Below are positions 46,886 to 58,669 of a DNA stretch of 64,000 nt, piece by piece; position 1 is the first letter of the stretch, and every line of letters starts with the position of its first letter. The DNA lies in contig NZ_BCRM01000011.1 in assembly GCF_001552595.1 (NCBI RefSeq), positions 1 to 64,000 of the forward strand, written 5' to 3'. The translations under genes and the position numbers were made by a program. Source of the DNA: Rhodococcus erythropolis NBRC 15567 (GTDB taxonomy: Bacteria > Actinomycetota > Actinomycetes > Mycobacteriales > Mycobacteriaceae). Under the pieces are notes generated by a model. It made no database searches. It was not told the DNA's origin and saw only the letters and a list, made by a program, of their open reading frames with translations.

Positions 46886-49800
46886 GATTCGAGCCTTGTA
46901 ATAGTCACGGTAATTTTTGCGTCCGGGTAATTGTCGAGCATCTTTCGGAGCTGAGCCTCAACAGCGGACGCAGCGGTAGTGTCCGCGACTGTGATGGTCT
47001 CGGTGGTTCCACCAACTGGCTTCCGCTCTCGCTCCTCACGTTCGCGCTCAAGTTCGCGCTGGCGTTCTAGTTCCTGGCGTTGACGTTCGAACTCACGTTG
47101 GTGTTCTAGCTCCCGACGCTCGCGTTCTAGTTCCTGACGTTGGCGTTCGAGTTCGCGTTGAACTTCTAGCTCCCGACGTTTGCTCTCCTGCTCTTCGCGT
47201 TCCGTATCCGCATCGTTTCGCTTTTTTCGTCCTCTTATTGCAGCTTCTTCGAGCCAGGTATCGCGGTCACCGGCGGCACTCGCGAGAGCGGGAGGAAGGC
47301 TCTGCACTGCCTCGTGCGATTCGAATGCCTGCTGCAGTTTGGACAAAATGACACGTGCGCTCGCGGAACCCTCGTCAGTATCCGAAGTGGCTGCATCGCG
47401 GAGCACGTCCCACCGACCGAGCGGGTAGCGGATGAGAGCCTGCTCAATCGCGGCGGCAGAAGTAAGTGACTTGGACGCCTCGACGTCTGTGCCGCGTAAT
47501 GGCGCATCAGCGATCGCGGCTACAAGACCGAGGTTGTCGACGTGAGTCAATCGCGTCTCGAACAGCTCGGCCAGATCGGCAGCCAGTGCGGACCGGCCCT
47601 TCTCCGGATCGATTCCAAGGTAGCTGTAGGCCTCCCCGAGTGCGTTGACGAACTGACTGCGGCCAACGAACGTAGTGCGCGCATACGAGCGCACATTGTC
47701 CGCGAACGCGGCAAGGTTCGTAGCAGTCAAATATTCGTTGACTACCAGACCGGTCCAGGTCTTCCACCGCGTGATCGCCTTGTGCCATTCGTATTGATCC
47801 GGCAACGGTTCCAGACGCAGCGCGGTGCCCCGGCGGATATCGCCTATCGAGGGCTCGTCGATCGGGCTCGAGTGCAGGAACCAGGAGCGCTTGGTTTGCG
47901 CAGCCCACGCCCCGGCAACCAGATCGATCATGTCGGACGTCAGGCCGCGCTTGGGTCCACTCGCAGCGATGGCGGTCCGCAACACCTCGATATCGACGTC
48001 GGACTGCTCGTCGATCGCCAAGCGAGAGAGTTCCTGGGTGATGCGGGTACACCACGCCGTGAACTGTTCAGGCCCGAAGATCAAGTGCGTCTCATTGGTT
48101 TTCGCGATACCGAGCGGCTCGACGACCCGGCGGGCGACGTCCCGTTCGCTACGTTCGAGCGGGAACCGACCGTCCATCTGAGACTGTGCCTCACGCAACC
48201 GTGTCAACACAGTGTTGAGTTCGCGGCGGCTGATCACCTTGTCGACGGGCGTGAATTCCGGGTGATCCGGATAGAGCGCGTCGAAGGCGTCCGTGATCAG
48301 ACGGTCGACGGCTTCGCCAAGTGTGTTTCCGATCGGCGGCTGCACTGCGAAACCGGCGTGCAGAGAACGTAAGGGGGGCTGTCCTTCGGGGAACTGGGCA
48401 CCACTGGCGACTCCGTAAGACACCTGGATCGCGTTGCTCAATTGCCCGAGCACCTGCGACTGCTGTTGCTGCAAGATCGAGCGGGCAGCGGCGCGGTCCG
48501 CTTCGGACAGCTCATTCGCGTACGACGCCCAACGATCACCCGCGAGCACATAGTTGAGGATGACGAGCAAACCCAACTGTCGCGTGACCTTCTCGGAGAA
48601 GAAGCTGGGCAACCAGGCCACCGTGAAGCGGTCCTGGCCAGTGCGCAGCAGCGCCTCGATACGGTCGTGGTCTTCGGACGTGGTGTGCCCGGAATCGTCG
48701 AACGGAAGATCTACGACCAGCCGCAATGCGCCGGCGGTGGTGGGCCGGAATGATTCGTCGGGAAGATACCCGCGATCGCGGACGTTACCGAACACCACCT
48801 CGACGGGGCGCTCGGTTCCCCGCCAAACCTTGTTGCGCAGCAACGCATTATCAACGGTGTGATCGACGCCGACAACACCGAAGTGCTCGGAGAGCAGGGT
48901 ACGCATCAGTTCCCGGCGCCGGCCGTCCGTGTCCTCAGCTTGCGCGCGAGTGATGATGCGCTCGTAGTCGACAGACTCGAGAGTGACGGAAATGATGGGG
49001 TTCGCATCAGCAGTGACGGACAGCTCAGGGATCTCCGCAGCCCACTGCTTGACCTTGTTAGTGATCTGGCCGATCTGATCACCGGGAATGATACTGACAA
49101 CGCTGCCGTGATTGAGCGACGCGAGGCGGCTGGCATCGATCTGTTTGAGCGCCGGGACGTTTGGCGCGACCGCTGACATCAGCAATGTCTTTGCGATCCG
49201 GATATCTGCGCGCAACCCTGGTGGTACGGCATCGTCGGCGGTTGTTTCTTCGATACCGGCGGTGCGGAACAACAACGGACGCAGCTTCTCGGTCCAGAGT
49301 GTGCGCGCGGTCTTGAATGTGCTTGCAGCAGCATCGTTGATCGGCGTCGAGTTTGCACTGTCGATGATGTAGTCGAATGCCTCCCCGACGGGAATGACGT
49401 TGTCGACAGTCAGACGATCAGCGTTGTCCTGCAGCATCTGCTGCATGACCTTCAGCGCCGTCCGTTCACGCTGCATCTGCCCCGACAACGCCCGCAGTGT
49501 TGCGATCAGAGCGGGGGAGAACGGGTAGGTCAGCTTGAACGCATCGGAATCGGAACCGCGGTACTGCCCGTCGGTGTTGACGCCATCAAGGAGTACATCC
49601 CAGACCTTCGGGTTGCGGTCTAGATGCGCAAAGGCATTGTCCAGAGCAGCCTGGGCCGCCGAGTCGAGGGGACGCAGCAGTCGCTTCTTTGCGATGAACG
49701 GGAGGTTCTCGTCACCAAGCTCGACATTGCCGAACCGGCCCGCTTGATGCGCAAAAGCTTGTTCGAGGGCCTGCTGAGTTGCGCCGGATTCGGATCCGGT

Positions 49801-50796
49801 AGCAACCCACTTTGCAAGGTCATGCTGCCGCGCGATGAACGAGGAGATCGGAACTGCAAGCCGGCCGCGGCTGGTCTCTACCAGCTTCGTGATCTTCTGA
49901 ACTTCTGCATTGAACTTGTCGCGTTCTGTGATGAGGAAGGTCAACCACAACACCAACTCGTCGAGCATCAAGACAACACCGTCATAGCCCACCGACTTCG
50001 CGTGGTCGGCGATGACGGCGAGCCCGTCTTCGAGGGGAAGCCAGTCAGTATTGCGGGAGTAGCTAGTGAAGTACGAGGCGATCAGTGCCTGCTGCAAACG
50101 GGAGCGTTCCGCCGGATCCGCACCGGGGGCGGTTGCTGCTGAATAACTTTCGGCAGACCACATTCCGGTCGACTGCCCCAGAGCTGCCCAGTTCACGGCG
50201 CCCGACGGCTGCCCGCCGTCCACACCGTTGAGCGCTGCGAAGAACTTGGCCTCGCCCACCTCTGCACGACGATTATCGGCATCGGCGAACAGTCCACCGG
50301 CCGAGTGCAGCACGGGCGGCAAGGCGTTCGGGTGCAAGGCAGCGATCTGACGCAGGTACTGATCGAACAAGGCCGATTCGATGGTCTGAGAATCCAGGAA
50401 GTGGAACGTCAAACGTAGGAGTTTGGCATTCGAAATTGCTTGGTGCTGAGCAATAATCGGTTGCAGCTCAGGAATCGATAGAGCCTTCGGCGCGTGACCC
50501 AGAACGCCGTGCAGCACAGCCATGAAGTGTGACTTACCGGAGCCGAACGATCCGTTGAGGTACGCAGACTTGTTCTCCCCGGTCCGCAGCGACTCTTCGA
50601 CCACGGACAACGCCTGATTGAAGGCTTCGGCAATGGCAGGGGTGACGACATACGAGTCGACGGTCGCGGCCAACCGATCTTCGGCGACAGAGTCGGACAG
50701 GCGGAGAACGTAGTCATTGGTGCCGTGCGATTCCGAGATCGCGAAAGTCTCCCGCAGAGTTCGGGCGGATGATGCGGAGTTGCCGGGGAACATCAC
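46882..50796 (-). CDS. pglY: BREX-2 large P-loop ATPase PglY (BrxC-like)
   Basis: The 1304-residue ATPase has Walker [11 protein letters not shown] (Lys88) and Walker B-like [15 protein letters not shown] near 275. A long helical body resembling BrxC/PglY extends to about 1190. It ends in a strongly charged coiled coil (about 1195-1262) made of repeated Glu-Arg-Gln heptads, then a small domain [20 protein letters not shown]. PglY is essential for phage resistance in Streptomyces Pgl and its ATPase site is required. It overlaps pglX and pglZ by 4 nt. Length is close to the S. coelicolor protein. Confidence 0.94.
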   Translation of the reverse strand: MMFPGNSASSARTLRETFAISESHGTNDYVLRLSDSVAEDRLAATVDSYVVTPAIAEAFNQALSVVEESLRTGENKSAYLNGSFGSGKSHFMAVLHGVLGHAPKALSIPELQPIIAQHQAISNAKLLRLTFHFLDSQTIESALFDQYLRQIAALHPNALPPVLHSAGGLFADADNRRAEVGEAKFFAALNGVDGGQPSGAVNWAALGQSTGMWSAESYSAATAPGADPAERSRLQQALIASYFTSYSRNTDWLPLEDGLAVIADHAKSVGYDGVVLMLDELVLWLTFLITERDKFNAEVQKITKLVETSRGRLAVPISSFIARQHDLAKWVATGSESGATQQALEQAFAHQAGRFGNVELGDENLPFIAKKRLLRPLDSAAQAALDNAFAHLDRNPKVWDVLLDGVNTDGQYRGSDSDAFKLTYPFSPALIATLRALSGQMQRERTALKVMQQMLQDNADRLTVDNVIPVGEAFDYIIDSANSTPINDAAASTFKTARTLWTEKLRPLLFRTAGIEETTADDAVPPGLRADIRIAKTLLMSAVAPNVPALKQIDASRLASLNHGSVVSIIPGDQIGQITNKVKQWAAEIPELSVTADANPIISVTLESVDYERIITRAQAEDTDGRRRELMRTLLSEHFGVVGVDHTVDNALLRNKVWRGTERPVEVVFGNVRDRGYLPDESFRPTTAGALRLVVDLPFDDSGHTTSEDHDRIEALLRTGQDRFTVAWLPSFFSEKVTRQLGLLVILNYVLAGDRWASYANELSEADRAAARSILQQQQSQVLGQLSNAIQVSYGVASGAQFPEGQPPLRSLHAGFAVQPPIGNTLGEAVDRLITDAFDALYPDHPEFTPVDKVISRRELNTVLTRLREAQSQMDGRFPLERSERDVARRVVEPLGIAKTNETHLIFGPEQFTAWCTRITQELSRLAIDEQSDVDIEVLRTAIAASGPKRGLTSDMIDLVAGAWAAQTKRSWFLHSSPIDEPSIGDIRRGTALRLEPLPDQYEWHKAITRWKTWTGLVVNEYLTATNLAAFADNVRSYARTTFVGRSQFVNALGEAYSYLGIDPEKGRSALAADLAELFETRLTHVDNLGLVAAIADAPLRGTDVEASKSLTSAAAIEQALIRYPLGRWDVLRDAATSDTDEGSASARVILSKLQQAFESHEAVQSLPPALASAAGDRDTWLEEAAIRGRKKRNDADTEREEQESKRRELEVQRELERQRQELERERRELEHQREFERQRQELERQRELEREREERERKPVGGTTETITVADTTAASAVEAQLRKMLDNYPDAKITVTITRLES
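47020..47200 (-). repeat. Tandem degenerate repeats encoding the PglY coiled coil
   Basis: Short related units of about 30-60 bp, built on GTTCGCGTTG- and TTCTAGCTCCCGACG-like words, are repeated head to tail within pglY. They encode [17 protein letters not shown]-type heptads. Such repeats can expand or contract by slippage, changing coiled-coil length without breaking the frame. Confidence 0.6.
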
Positions 50797-53700
50797 TGCG
50801 CAGCCTTTCTGGGAGCAGCCTTGCGGGCTCGAGTGGTTTTGGCGGGACGCCAGGCTGAGAGGTCGCCGACGGGAATGCCGACAGCGGAAGCTTTTTCGTG
50901 GAGCTGTCCGGTGAGATACTCGGCCAGGTCGATCCCGAAAGTGGGGTCAACTCCGGTGTGCCACTGCTTGACCCACGGCAGAACCTCGGCGATACCCGCG
51001 ACCACCGGTACCAGTTCGGTGAGCGCCGTACCCTCAGACTCGCGATAGGCGTAGATGGTGGCGAGAGCAATGCCCTGCTGAGCGTGATTCCAACCGGCCC
51101 AGCCGAGCAGCGGTGTTGGATCGGTGGCGCGGCCCGCGCCGGGGTACGAAATGAATCGTTCCTTGGGTACATCGAGCTTGCCACGGTGTGACCAGTAGGA
51201 CTGTTTGACGAAATCGGCACCCGTGTACTTCGGCGGGACTGGAATATCGGTGGCCTTGATCAAGCCGGCGTCCTCGTCACGCTGTAGCGCCCAGACTCGT
51301 TCCCACTCGGCGCGCTTGCGAAGCCCGGAATCCTTGTAGCGCAATGCGGCGAGGTAGGGTACGGCCTCGTCGGAGAGAAGTTTGACGAGGGTTTCGGTAA
51401 CGGGTGCGTCCTTCTTGCCGGCCCACAGATCCAGCGCCTCAATGAATTCGGCGTTCTTCTCGACATACCCAGCAAGTTCAGCCACCGACAGACTCTGTGG
51501 TGCGCCTTGTGTGGTGAACCAGAGTGACGGTTCTTCGAGTTTGTCGAGAATCCAATCCTTCAGTGCTTGCTGGAGCTTGGTATCCCACGAGTCGCCAGCC
51601 CAGCGACGCTTATATTCAGGACGTTCGAGCAATCGGATGAAGGGGTTGGATTCGATTGCAGCCAGGCGCTTCTCAAGAAGTTCACGGTACTCGGCGGGTA
51701 GGTGCGCGGGGATATCGGCGGTTGGAGTTGAACCGTGGCGCGTGAACCATTCCGACTTGTCTTCGCTGGAGGCAGTCTTGCGAGCAAGTGCAATCTCGAA
51801 GGCCCGCTGACCCAATTCGAGTCCAGGCGGATCGCCGGCTTGGAGGAACAGTTCGTCGTCGATGAGACCGTAGTATCGGTAAACTTCCCAGTCGAGTTCG
51901 TCTTGCTCGGCGATCATCATTGCGCGGATACGGCCATGTTCTGCGCGTGCCGTGTCAATGATGCTCGCTGTGGCCCCATTTCGAGCGATCGCAGCCGCAG
52001 GCTCGTGCGTGCTGAGGTGCTGTGAGAGTTGGTCAATCCTTCGTCCGCGTTCAAGTGGTGCATGCACGGGTAGCGGAAAATCCTTTAGCGTGGTCCCCGT
52101 GAATTCGAAGAACCGCTCCCACTCCTCTGATGCGATCCCGCCACCGATACCGCCGTTGCCCTTGTCGTGGCTGTTCTGCTTCAGCCAGAAGCATGCGGTC
52201 GAACTGTTGAGAGTACCCAGCAGTCGAAGGTGATCGTCCTCGGTCGCACCCTCCGGCAGCTTGATCACCGGCGCGGACTGCTTGAACACCTTGCCACCGC
52301 GGTCAAGCACAAAATGGTTATGCGTCGCAACAAAAGCGAAAGCAATTCCGAGTGGCACTCGATAGCGCTTCTTGAAAAACATGGAGTGATCGAACCACCG
52401 GAGACCGCGCTCGGTAAGCGATTGTTTGAAGTCGACGCGTCGGCTGAGAGCCGTGCGATTTAGCCATAGGACTTGCTGCGCTCTTCTATTCGGCTCACAT
52501 GGGTCGCCTTCCGCGTTGTACGGGAAAAGGGTGACAAGGGTGGGGGATACAAGATAGTCACGTACATCCTCGCCGAGCGCGATTGGCATCGTATCGGCCA
52601 TGTATTGACGGGTCTTCGCAGCCTCAGGTGTTACGTAGAAGGCATCGTCGAGTCCAGTGTGGGTGGTTCTTCCAATTGTGCTGGTGCGATCGCCGAGCGT
52701 CTCAGTTCGGGCCGATTCAATAGTTGAGAGCGTCTCGACGGCACCACCACCGCTCAGACTCCACGGATGGAGGCGTAGGTTCTCGCGCGGAAGATTGACG
52801 ACTGAGATCCACTGGTCCTCGTAGGCAGGCAGGCTGACATGTTCGACGAGTGAGGTCCATACCTTGCCCTTCGCGGGATTGTCGGGCGCTCCTGGTTCAC
52901 CCTGAATGCCGAGGACTGCGCGGGTTGTGTCATGGATGTTCGGATGGTTACGCCCAGTAATAATGACGGTCGGCGTTCCGTGACCCGGAATGTAGGCCCC
53001 GGATGTATCCGCAACGAGCCTGAGATCCTTTCGCGCAAGAAATTGTTCGATGATAGGAGCGCCGAATTCGCGTTTCATGAAGGAGTTCGAGGTGATCTGG
53101 CCGACCCATCCGGCCCGATCTCCCGATCTGGCAAGGTCGAAGAACTTCTCCATGAACGGAACCGTAAGTGCATAGGTGCCCTTGCAGAAGTGGTAAATCT
53201 CTCGGTATCGAGCGTTGAGCGCTTTGTCGCTGACGACGATGTAGGGCGGGTTACCGACGACGGCGTCATACTGGCCGGGTGCAAGGATCTTGCGTAGTAA
53301 GCCTGCGTCTTCAGTGCTGTAGGTGAACCCAGATGTAGCTGCATCCTTGTCGAACGACAGATCGCCAAAGTCGAATGCATCAGCTCCTTGTTCGGGGCCG
53401 TGGAGCAGTGAATCGCCGTTGGCGAGGTTCAATGTGAACTTGGGTGCATTCACCAATGATGTTTCGCCACAAGCCTGCAACGCCGCAACGATCAGGCGAA
53501 ACTTCGCGATCGCCACTGCAAACGGGTTCAAGTCCACGCCGTAAACCGAGGCCAACGCGTTGTCGACACGGGTTCGCAGTTCCAGTCCGGGGGCGTGATG
53601 ATGCCAACGCTCAACCAGACGAGCGAACGCGCCGAGTAGGAAGTGGCCGGAACCGCAGGTGGGATCGATGATCTTGAAACCCTCAAGCGGGCGGTCCTTG

Positions 53701-54377
53701 AGTGCGGGCTCCATGGTCTGGTCGAGGATGAATTCTTCTACAAATTCGGGGGTTTGGAGCAGGGCGTACTTCTTCTTCGCGAAGTCCGAAAGATCCTGGT
53801 AGAGGTCGCCGAGGAAGCGGGTGGAGAGTTGGTCGTCGCGGAACGTCCACATCAACTCGCCATCGTCTTCGGTGCGGCGCCAGAATGCGAGCAGCTGATG
53901 CACCGCGTCCGAGGACGGGGTGGTGATGTTGAGGGCGGCATGTCCGTCGACGAGAGATTGTGTGGCAGGGTACTGGCGCAGTGCCTCGAAGGATTGTTCC
54001 AACCACTCGCGGTAGGAGTAGTCGGGATGCTCACGGTAGAAGGAGGTTTCGGCGTCTACAGCTCGTTGGCGCAGCATTGAATCCGGATGCGTGATCCAGA
54101 CTGCAGCGTCACCGAGCAGCAGGTTGTCTTCGCAGAAGCGCACGAACACGCTGGTGAGTAGCCAGCCGACAGCGGCCTGGGTGAGTTGATCTTCGGACCA
54201 ATCCGTCCAGGACACAGCGGTGCGCTTTTCCTGCACAGCAGCCTGGTGAGTAGTGCGCCAACGCTCCAGCTCTGTGCTGTCAGCGGTGAGACGCGTCCGC
54301 ATATCGTCAACCAGCAGGGCCAGTTGCGGCTTCAGCGCGGTCGTCAGTTGGTTTCCGGCGATCGTGGCCAATGCCAT
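50793..54377 (-). CDS. pglX: BREX-2 adenine-specific DNA methyltransferase PglX
   Basis: The 1194-residue protein has SAM-binding motif [10 protein letters not shown] (238-246) and the N6-adenine catalytic motif NPPY (376-379) in a gamma-type arrangement. It has a helical N-terminus and a long C-terminal target-recognition/interaction region (about 600-1190). In BREX, PglX methylates host DNA at a non-palindromic site to mark self. In the Pgl system it is also toxic without PglZ. The full length and motifs suggest it is active. It overlaps pglW by a single base (TGATG) and pglY by 4 nt. The target motif cannot be read from the sequence. Confidence 0.95.
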   Translation of the reverse strand: MALATIAGNQLTTALKPQLALLVDDMRTRLTADSTELERWRTTHQAAVQEKRTAVSWTDWSEDQLTQAAVGWLLTSVFVRFCEDNLLLGDAAVWITHPDSMLRQRAVDAETSFYREHPDYSYREWLEQSFEALRQYPATQSLVDGHAALNITTPSSDAVHQLLAFWRRTEDDGELMWTFRDDQLSTRFLGDLYQDLSDFAKKKYALLQTPEFVEEFILDQTMEPALKDRPLEGFKIIDPTCGSGHFLLGAFARLVERWHHHAPGLELRTRVDNALASVYGVDLNPFAVAIAKFRLIVAALQACGETSLVNAPKFTLNLANGDSLLHGPEQGADAFDFGDLSFDKDAATSGFTYSTEDAGLLRKILAPGQYDAVVGNPPYIVVSDKALNARYREIYHFCKGTYALTVPFMEKFFDLARSGDRAGWVGQITSNSFMKREFGAPIIEQFLARKDLRLVADTSGAYIPGHGTPTVIITGRNHPNIHDTTRAVLGIQGEPGAPDNPAKGKVWTSLVEHVSLPAYEDQWISVVNLPRENLRLHPWSLSGGGAVETLSTIESARTETLGDRTSTIGRTTHTGLDDAFYVTPEAAKTRQYMADTMPIALGEDVRDYLVSPTLVTLFPYNAEGDPCEPNRRAQQVLWLNRTALSRRVDFKQSLTERGLRWFDHSMFFKKRYRVPLGIAFAFVATHNHFVLDRGGKVFKQSAPVIKLPEGATEDDHLRLLGTLNSSTACFWLKQNSHDKGNGGIGGGIASEEWERFFEFTGTTLKDFPLPVHAPLERGRRIDQLSQHLSTHEPAAAIARNGATASIIDTARAEHGRIRAMMIAEQDELDWEVYRYYGLIDDELFLQAGDPPGLELGQRAFEIALARKTASSEDKSEWFTRHGSTPTADIPAHLPAEYRELLEKRLAAIESNPFIRLLERPEYKRRWAGDSWDTKLQQALKDWILDKLEEPSLWFTTQGAPQSLSVAELAGYVEKNAEFIEALDLWAGKKDAPVTETLVKLLSDEAVPYLAALRYKDSGLRKRAEWERVWALQRDEDAGLIKATDIPVPPKYTGADFVKQSYWSHRGKLDVPKERFISYPGAGRATDPTPLLGWAGWNHAQQGIALATIYAYRESEGTALTELVPVVAGIAEVLPWVKQWHTGVDPTFGIDLAEYLTGQLHEKASAVGIPVGDLSAWRPAKTTRARKAAPRKAAQ

Positions 54378-57300
54378 CAGACATGCTCCTTCTCATTGCG
54401 TTCCGAGGCGGTGTGGTCGGATTCTGTGGACGATTCGGCTGCAGCGAGTAGTGCGCTGAGTCCGTTCCTATCCACCTGGACAAACTGCTCAGGACTCATT
54501 CGTGTCAACGCGGTTGTGTCCACGCGGGCACCCGGTCTGCCACCGGATTCTTCAGGCTGGGGAATCAAGGCCCACACTGCATGTGCGGGCGGCGACGTGA
54601 TGTCAATCCAGTTCATCAAGGCCGCTGCGAGAAGGTCGTAGCCCGCAAGCATCGACAGGTCGGTGAGAACCACTGGTCCGTCGGCCTGATTTACTGCCGC
54701 AACGAGCGTCGGAATTGCCTGCGAAACAAACCCTTTCAGATTTTCCTGTTCAGCGGCCGGGCCGGCATCTGCAGCGAGGATTGCATCCCACGGTGCGCCC
54801 GCGTGCTCAGCTACAGATCGGAGGTGACCAAGTACGACGTCAGTGACGTCGATGTGTTCTGCACTGAACCGGGTTGAGAGAGCGGTCGCGAGGTCATCGG
54901 AGACCCCCATCGGTACGCCCATTGCGCGGAAGGTGCGGTCGCGAATGCTCGTCTCGAGCAGCATCTCGATGTCGCTGCCGCGACCGTCGGGCGCGATCGA
55001 TGGGCGCGCCAACCGAGTGTGAAACGTCGGGACGCTCGACAGATGTCCGGTTGCATTCTCGAATTCGTAACGGCTGCTCGACTCGTTCCAGCGGATGTTC
55101 GGCACCACGGTCTGAACGACGCCATCGAGGTCCGGGCGGCGGGGCAGCGATTTGGTGAGCTCCGGGAAGCGTGCCGTGACGCGCGACTCCAGTTCGTTGC
55201 GACTGAAAGAATCGCTCTCGGCCAAACCGTGAAGCACGAGTTTCAGTGCGTCAGTGATCGGCAGTGCGACGGAGTGCAGTTCGTCGCGCGCGGACAAAGT
55301 GACCTCGGTCGACGCGGCCGTGCCGATCCGCAGCAGCGTATGCCCGGGTATCTCCACGTCGCTAGGAGCGATGTCCAAGATCGTCGACGCAACTGCGCGC
55401 AGCGGAAGCTCCGCGTCAGCAGGTCTGATCAGGAGGGAGCCCTGCATGCCCGCGTCTGTTATCAGTTTTTCGACCGCGGAAGCCAACCCGGCAGTGAGTT
55501 TGCGGGGTACAGCGGCGGTAGAAATCATCGCGACAGTGCCGGAACCGTGACGTCGCACAAGCTGCAACTTCGTGTCGACCCGTTCGTGGACGGTATTGGC
55601 GCCTTCGTCTCCCTCGGTCGCTGGAGGAGGGGAAGCCAGTAAAAGGCGCAATACGCCGAGCGAGGTGCGCTGCGAATTGTCGACGCCATCGGAATGCAAT
55701 GCACCGGTAAGCTCGCGAGCCAACAACTCGGGAGTGGAAGCGCCACCGGAGGATTCGAGCAGCGCCTGTCCACGACGATAGAGATACTGCACTGTCGCTG
55801 CAAGCTGGGGATTTTTCGACCACATCTCGGTGAATTCACCGAAGATCTGTGCGACGCGCCCCGGCGTGACGTGTGCGAGTAAGGCCAAGGATTGATAGGT
55901 CGCAAACGGATCAGCAGGGCTGTCCTCGTGGCTGCCGAGAACAAGTTCCACCACCTGTCGGCGGCTGGTTGACCGTTTACTGCCTGCGGCGCGGGCGAAC
56001 TCGGCGGCGAGAACTCCCAACGACGAATACGTTGCAGGCTGCGGGGCTGCAGGCACTGATTCAGGTTGAGCAGGTTTGGTGCGTGTAGGGGCAGGAGTGC
56101 GAGGCTCTGTGGGCTTAGTCTTGAACAGCGATTCCCAGGCTGTACGCATTGCCGCGGCCGTATCGAAACGGTCTTTGATGCTACGTGCGAGCGCCGTGCG
56201 GAAGAACTCGGAAAGTGCTTCGGCGCGGGTGTTCGAGAGACCGCTCGACGTGAAGTCTTCGACCGTGATCGCGACATCGTCGGTGAGTACTGTGGGATCG
56301 CTCACCCCGTCGCCGTAGGTGGGCGTCGCTGTAGTTGCCATCTCGTACAGCACAACTGCGGCCGAGTAGCGTTCGGCTGCCGAATCGTAGGCCTGGCGAA
56401 TCCCAGTTCCTAGGAACGGGTCTCGATAGGGAGGCGTACCGGCATCCAGCTGATCGACCGGTGCGCGGGACAACGAAAAATCAAACAAAGCCAAGCGCAC
56501 TTTGGCGGCCCGGGCTTTGCGCTCCGGTCGGGACAAGCCCAGGTTCGACGGCTTGATATCACGATGAGTGATACCGGCAGCATCGAGTGCCACCACGGCA
56601 TTGAGCAGTTCGAGACCCCAGGTGCGCAGCTGCGACTCGGCAAGTGGCGTATATCGGATGACGTCAGCCAGCGTTTTGTCACCACAATTGCTGAGCAGCA
56701 GAGCAGTTCGTTGAGCTTCGAGCTCTAGTGGACCCTCGATCAGCTCGACCACACCCGGCACCGCCGGATTCTGCTGGGCCAGTTGGGTGAGAACCTCGGC
56801 CTCTTCACGCAGCCGCGACGTTGCGCTGTTGTCGAGACCGACCTTGAGGACCCGCAACCGGCCGTCGTAGTCATGATCAGCGACGAGGATCCCGCGGGCG
56901 GTGGACCCTGCCCCCAAAATTTGAACTACCTCGAAACGATCGGAAAGTAGCGCACCGGTCGGAGGATTCAGCGGGTCGATCTCGGGGAGCGACGGCGACG
57001 GGTTTTGGAATGAACGGTACGCAGCCAGCTTCGTAGCGAACTGCTGCGCGCCAAAATTTGGCTGACCATTCTTTTTGTCGGTCTCCACCCGGGTTGACAC
57101 TGAAGGATGCGTTGCGTGCAGCACCAGGTCGCGCAGTGTCTCGTCCACGAAGCGTCCGCCGGAAGCTGCTAGGTCAAGCCCTTGTTCTTGCCGCAGTCGC
57201 TCCAAGAGTGCTGCGCGATCGCGGGCAGGCGCCTGGCCGCCGGACAGTAAGAAGTAAGCCAAAGCGCCCAGAGAAAACACGTCCAGAGCCGTGCGGTCAG

Positions 57301-58651
57301 CGTCAGGCGCCCACCTGTCCTCCGGCGCCTGATAGACCTCGTCGGTCGGGGTGCCACCCGGCGCCAGCGCCGTGCCGAGCATGGTGGCGGAACGAGTTTC
57401 GCCGCTGTGCACACGGCCAGCCCACGACCAGTCGACCAGTCTCACCACGACCGACCCCGCGTCGAGTTTGTCGGTGTCGATCAAGACGGTGCTGGGTCCA
57501 AGACCACGATGAGCTACGTGGTTGCGGTGGGCATAGGACAGTGCTTCAGCCACCTGAGTGAGGACCGAGAGTTGCTGTTCGGCGGTGAGAGTCCTTGTCG
57601 CGAGCGCCAAGTCGAGTGCCTCGAGTCCCGGGATGTCCGGGTAGACGAGCACGGTGTTTCCGTCGTCGTCCTGCACCAGATCGCGGGGTACGACGATGGA
57701 CTCGTGACGTAATGAGCTCAGCAGTGAATATTCGCGTTGCATTCGACGATGCGCAGCCGCGCGAGCATGAACCGGGGTGCCCGGACGGAACGAGACGATG
57801 CGAGCACGGCCCTCTTCGTCGGTGCCCTTGTGCTTCGCTGACCATTCCTGCCAGTCATCGCCGTTGGCGAGCGGTGCACCGGAAATTGTCCAGGAGCCGG
57901 CATCACGCTCCGTGCGACGCGCGATACCGAGGTTCTTGAGAGCCAGAGCGATGATGACGCTGATATCTTCGTCGACGCGGCGACCGTCGGTAGGGGGCTC
58001 GAGAAGCCTCGTGGAAATACCCGGCAGCTTGGTTTGATCTTCACGGCCATCGATACCAAATAGACCGGACTTCGCAAGGTCCGGCATTTCAACATCAAAC
58101 GGTGCGCCGTGAAGGAATACGGATTCTTGAGTGAAGGGAAGAGCCTGGCGCACTTTCGCGGGATTGAGGCCATTTTCTAGAGCGACCTTGCGAGCTTCTT
58201 CTTCGATGCGCGACGCGAGGCGTTGCGCTTTGCGACGAGTAAGGAGGAGTGGAGACTTCTGGGTGCGGATCTTTCCACTCGGTAATGTGCGAACCCAATT
58301 AGTTTCAGTACCGCGCAGGGTTCCTACAAAATGCTTGAGCTCAACCAGATGTAACCGGCGCCGACCGAGCACCAACGCGTCGATTTCATGCCAGAGTCCA
58401 TGGTTGTCCATGAACTCGAAATTGGTCCACACCCGATAAGGCGATGCATTGGGGATGAGGTCGTGAAGGAACTGAAGACCCTCGGTTTCGTGCGCAAATG
58501 CAGACTTCGAGACCTCAACCCATCGGTCATTTCCTTGTGTCACGTCACCGTCCCACTGCTCTCGTACGTTGCGGCCGACGGCGGTCGCGTACTTTGCTGA
58601 CGAGCCTATCAATCGTTGCTGGCGAAACCGGCACCGGCGCAACGACGCCAC
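54377..58651 (-). CDS. pglW: BREX-2 NERD/serine-threonine kinase PglW
   Basis: The 1424-residue protein starts at GTG 58651 with a weak ribosome site, 18 nt after the OGG-fold stop. Residues about 45-130 form a NERD nuclease-related domain (WTNFEFMDNHGLWHEIDALV, LHLVELKH). A first kinase-like domain (about 275-560) has HRG (381-383) instead of HRD and DWS instead of DFG, so it is a pseudokinase. The second (about 585-870) has HRDIKPSN (Asp698) and DFS in place of DFG, and looks catalytic. The C-terminal 500 residues are helical and probably bind partners. In S. coelicolor PglW phosphorylates itself and is required for resistance. It is the first core BREX gene. Confidence 0.94.
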   Translation of the reverse strand: MASLRRCRFRQQRLIGSSAKYATAVGRNVREQWDGDVTQGNDRWVEVSKSAFAHETEGLQFLHDLIPNASPYRVWTNFEFMDNHGLWHEIDALVLGRRRLHLVELKHFVGTLRGTETNWVRTLPSGKIRTQKSPLLLTRRKAQRLASRIEEEARKVALENGLNPAKVRQALPFTQESVFLHGAPFDVEMPDLAKSGLFGIDGREDQTKLPGISTRLLEPPTDGRRVDEDISVIIALALKNLGIARRTERDAGSWTISGAPLANGDDWQEWSAKHKGTDEEGRARIVSFRPGTPVHARAAAHRRMQREYSLLSSLRHESIVVPRDLVQDDDGNTVLVYPDIPGLEALDLALATRTLTAEQQLSVLTQVAEALSYAHRNHVAHRGLGPSTVLIDTDKLDAGSVVVRLVDWSWAGRVHSGETRSATMLGTALAPGGTPTDEVYQAPEDRWAPDADRTALDVFSLGALAYFLLSGGQAPARDRAALLERLRQEQGLDLAASGGRFVDETLRDLVLHATHPSVSTRVETDKKNGQPNFGAQQFATKLAAYRSFQNPSPSLPEIDPLNPPTGALLSDRFEVVQILGAGSTARGILVADHDYDGRLRVLKVGLDNSATSRLREEAEVLTQLAQQNPAVPGVVELIEGPLELEAQRTALLLSNCGDKTLADVIRYTPLAESQLRTWGLELLNAVVALDAAGITHRDIKPSNLGLSRPERKARAAKVRLALFDFSLSRAPVDQLDAGTPPYRDPFLGTGIRQAYDSAAERYSAAVVLYEMATTATPTYGDGVSDPTVLTDDVAITVEDFTSSGLSNTRAEALSEFFRTALARSIKDRFDTAAAMRTAWESLFKTKPTEPRTPAPTRTKPAQPESVPAAPQPATYSSLGVLAAEFARAAGSKRSTSRRQVVELVLGSHEDSPADPFATYQSLALLAHVTPGRVAQIFGEFTEMWSKNPQLAATVQYLYRRGQALLESSGGASTPELLARELTGALHSDGVDNSQRTSLGVLRLLLASPPPATEGDEGANTVHERVDTKLQLVRRHGSGTVAMISTAAVPRKLTAGLASAVEKLITDAGMQGSLLIRPADAELPLRAVASTILDIAPSDVEIPGHTLLRIGTAASTEVTLSARDELHSVALPITDALKLVLHGLAESDSFSRNELESRVTARFPELTKSLPRRPDLDGVVQTVVPNIRWNESSSRYEFENATGHLSSVPTFHTRLARPSIAPDGRGSDIEMLLETSIRDRTFRAMGVPMGVSDDLATALSTRFSAEHIDVTDVVLGHLRSVAEHAGAPWDAILAADAGPAAEQENLKGFVSQAIPTLVAAVNQADGPVVLTDLSMLAGYDLLAAALMNWIDITSPPAHAVWALIPQPEESGGRPGARVDTTALTRMSPEQFVQVDRNGLSALLAAAESSTESDHTASERNEKEHV

Positions 58652-58669
58652 GCATGCCGATTTCGGACT

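Noticed and set aside
47020-47200. CRISPR-like array
   Set aside because: The repeats are coding, degenerate and without spacers; they encode a coiled coil in frame.
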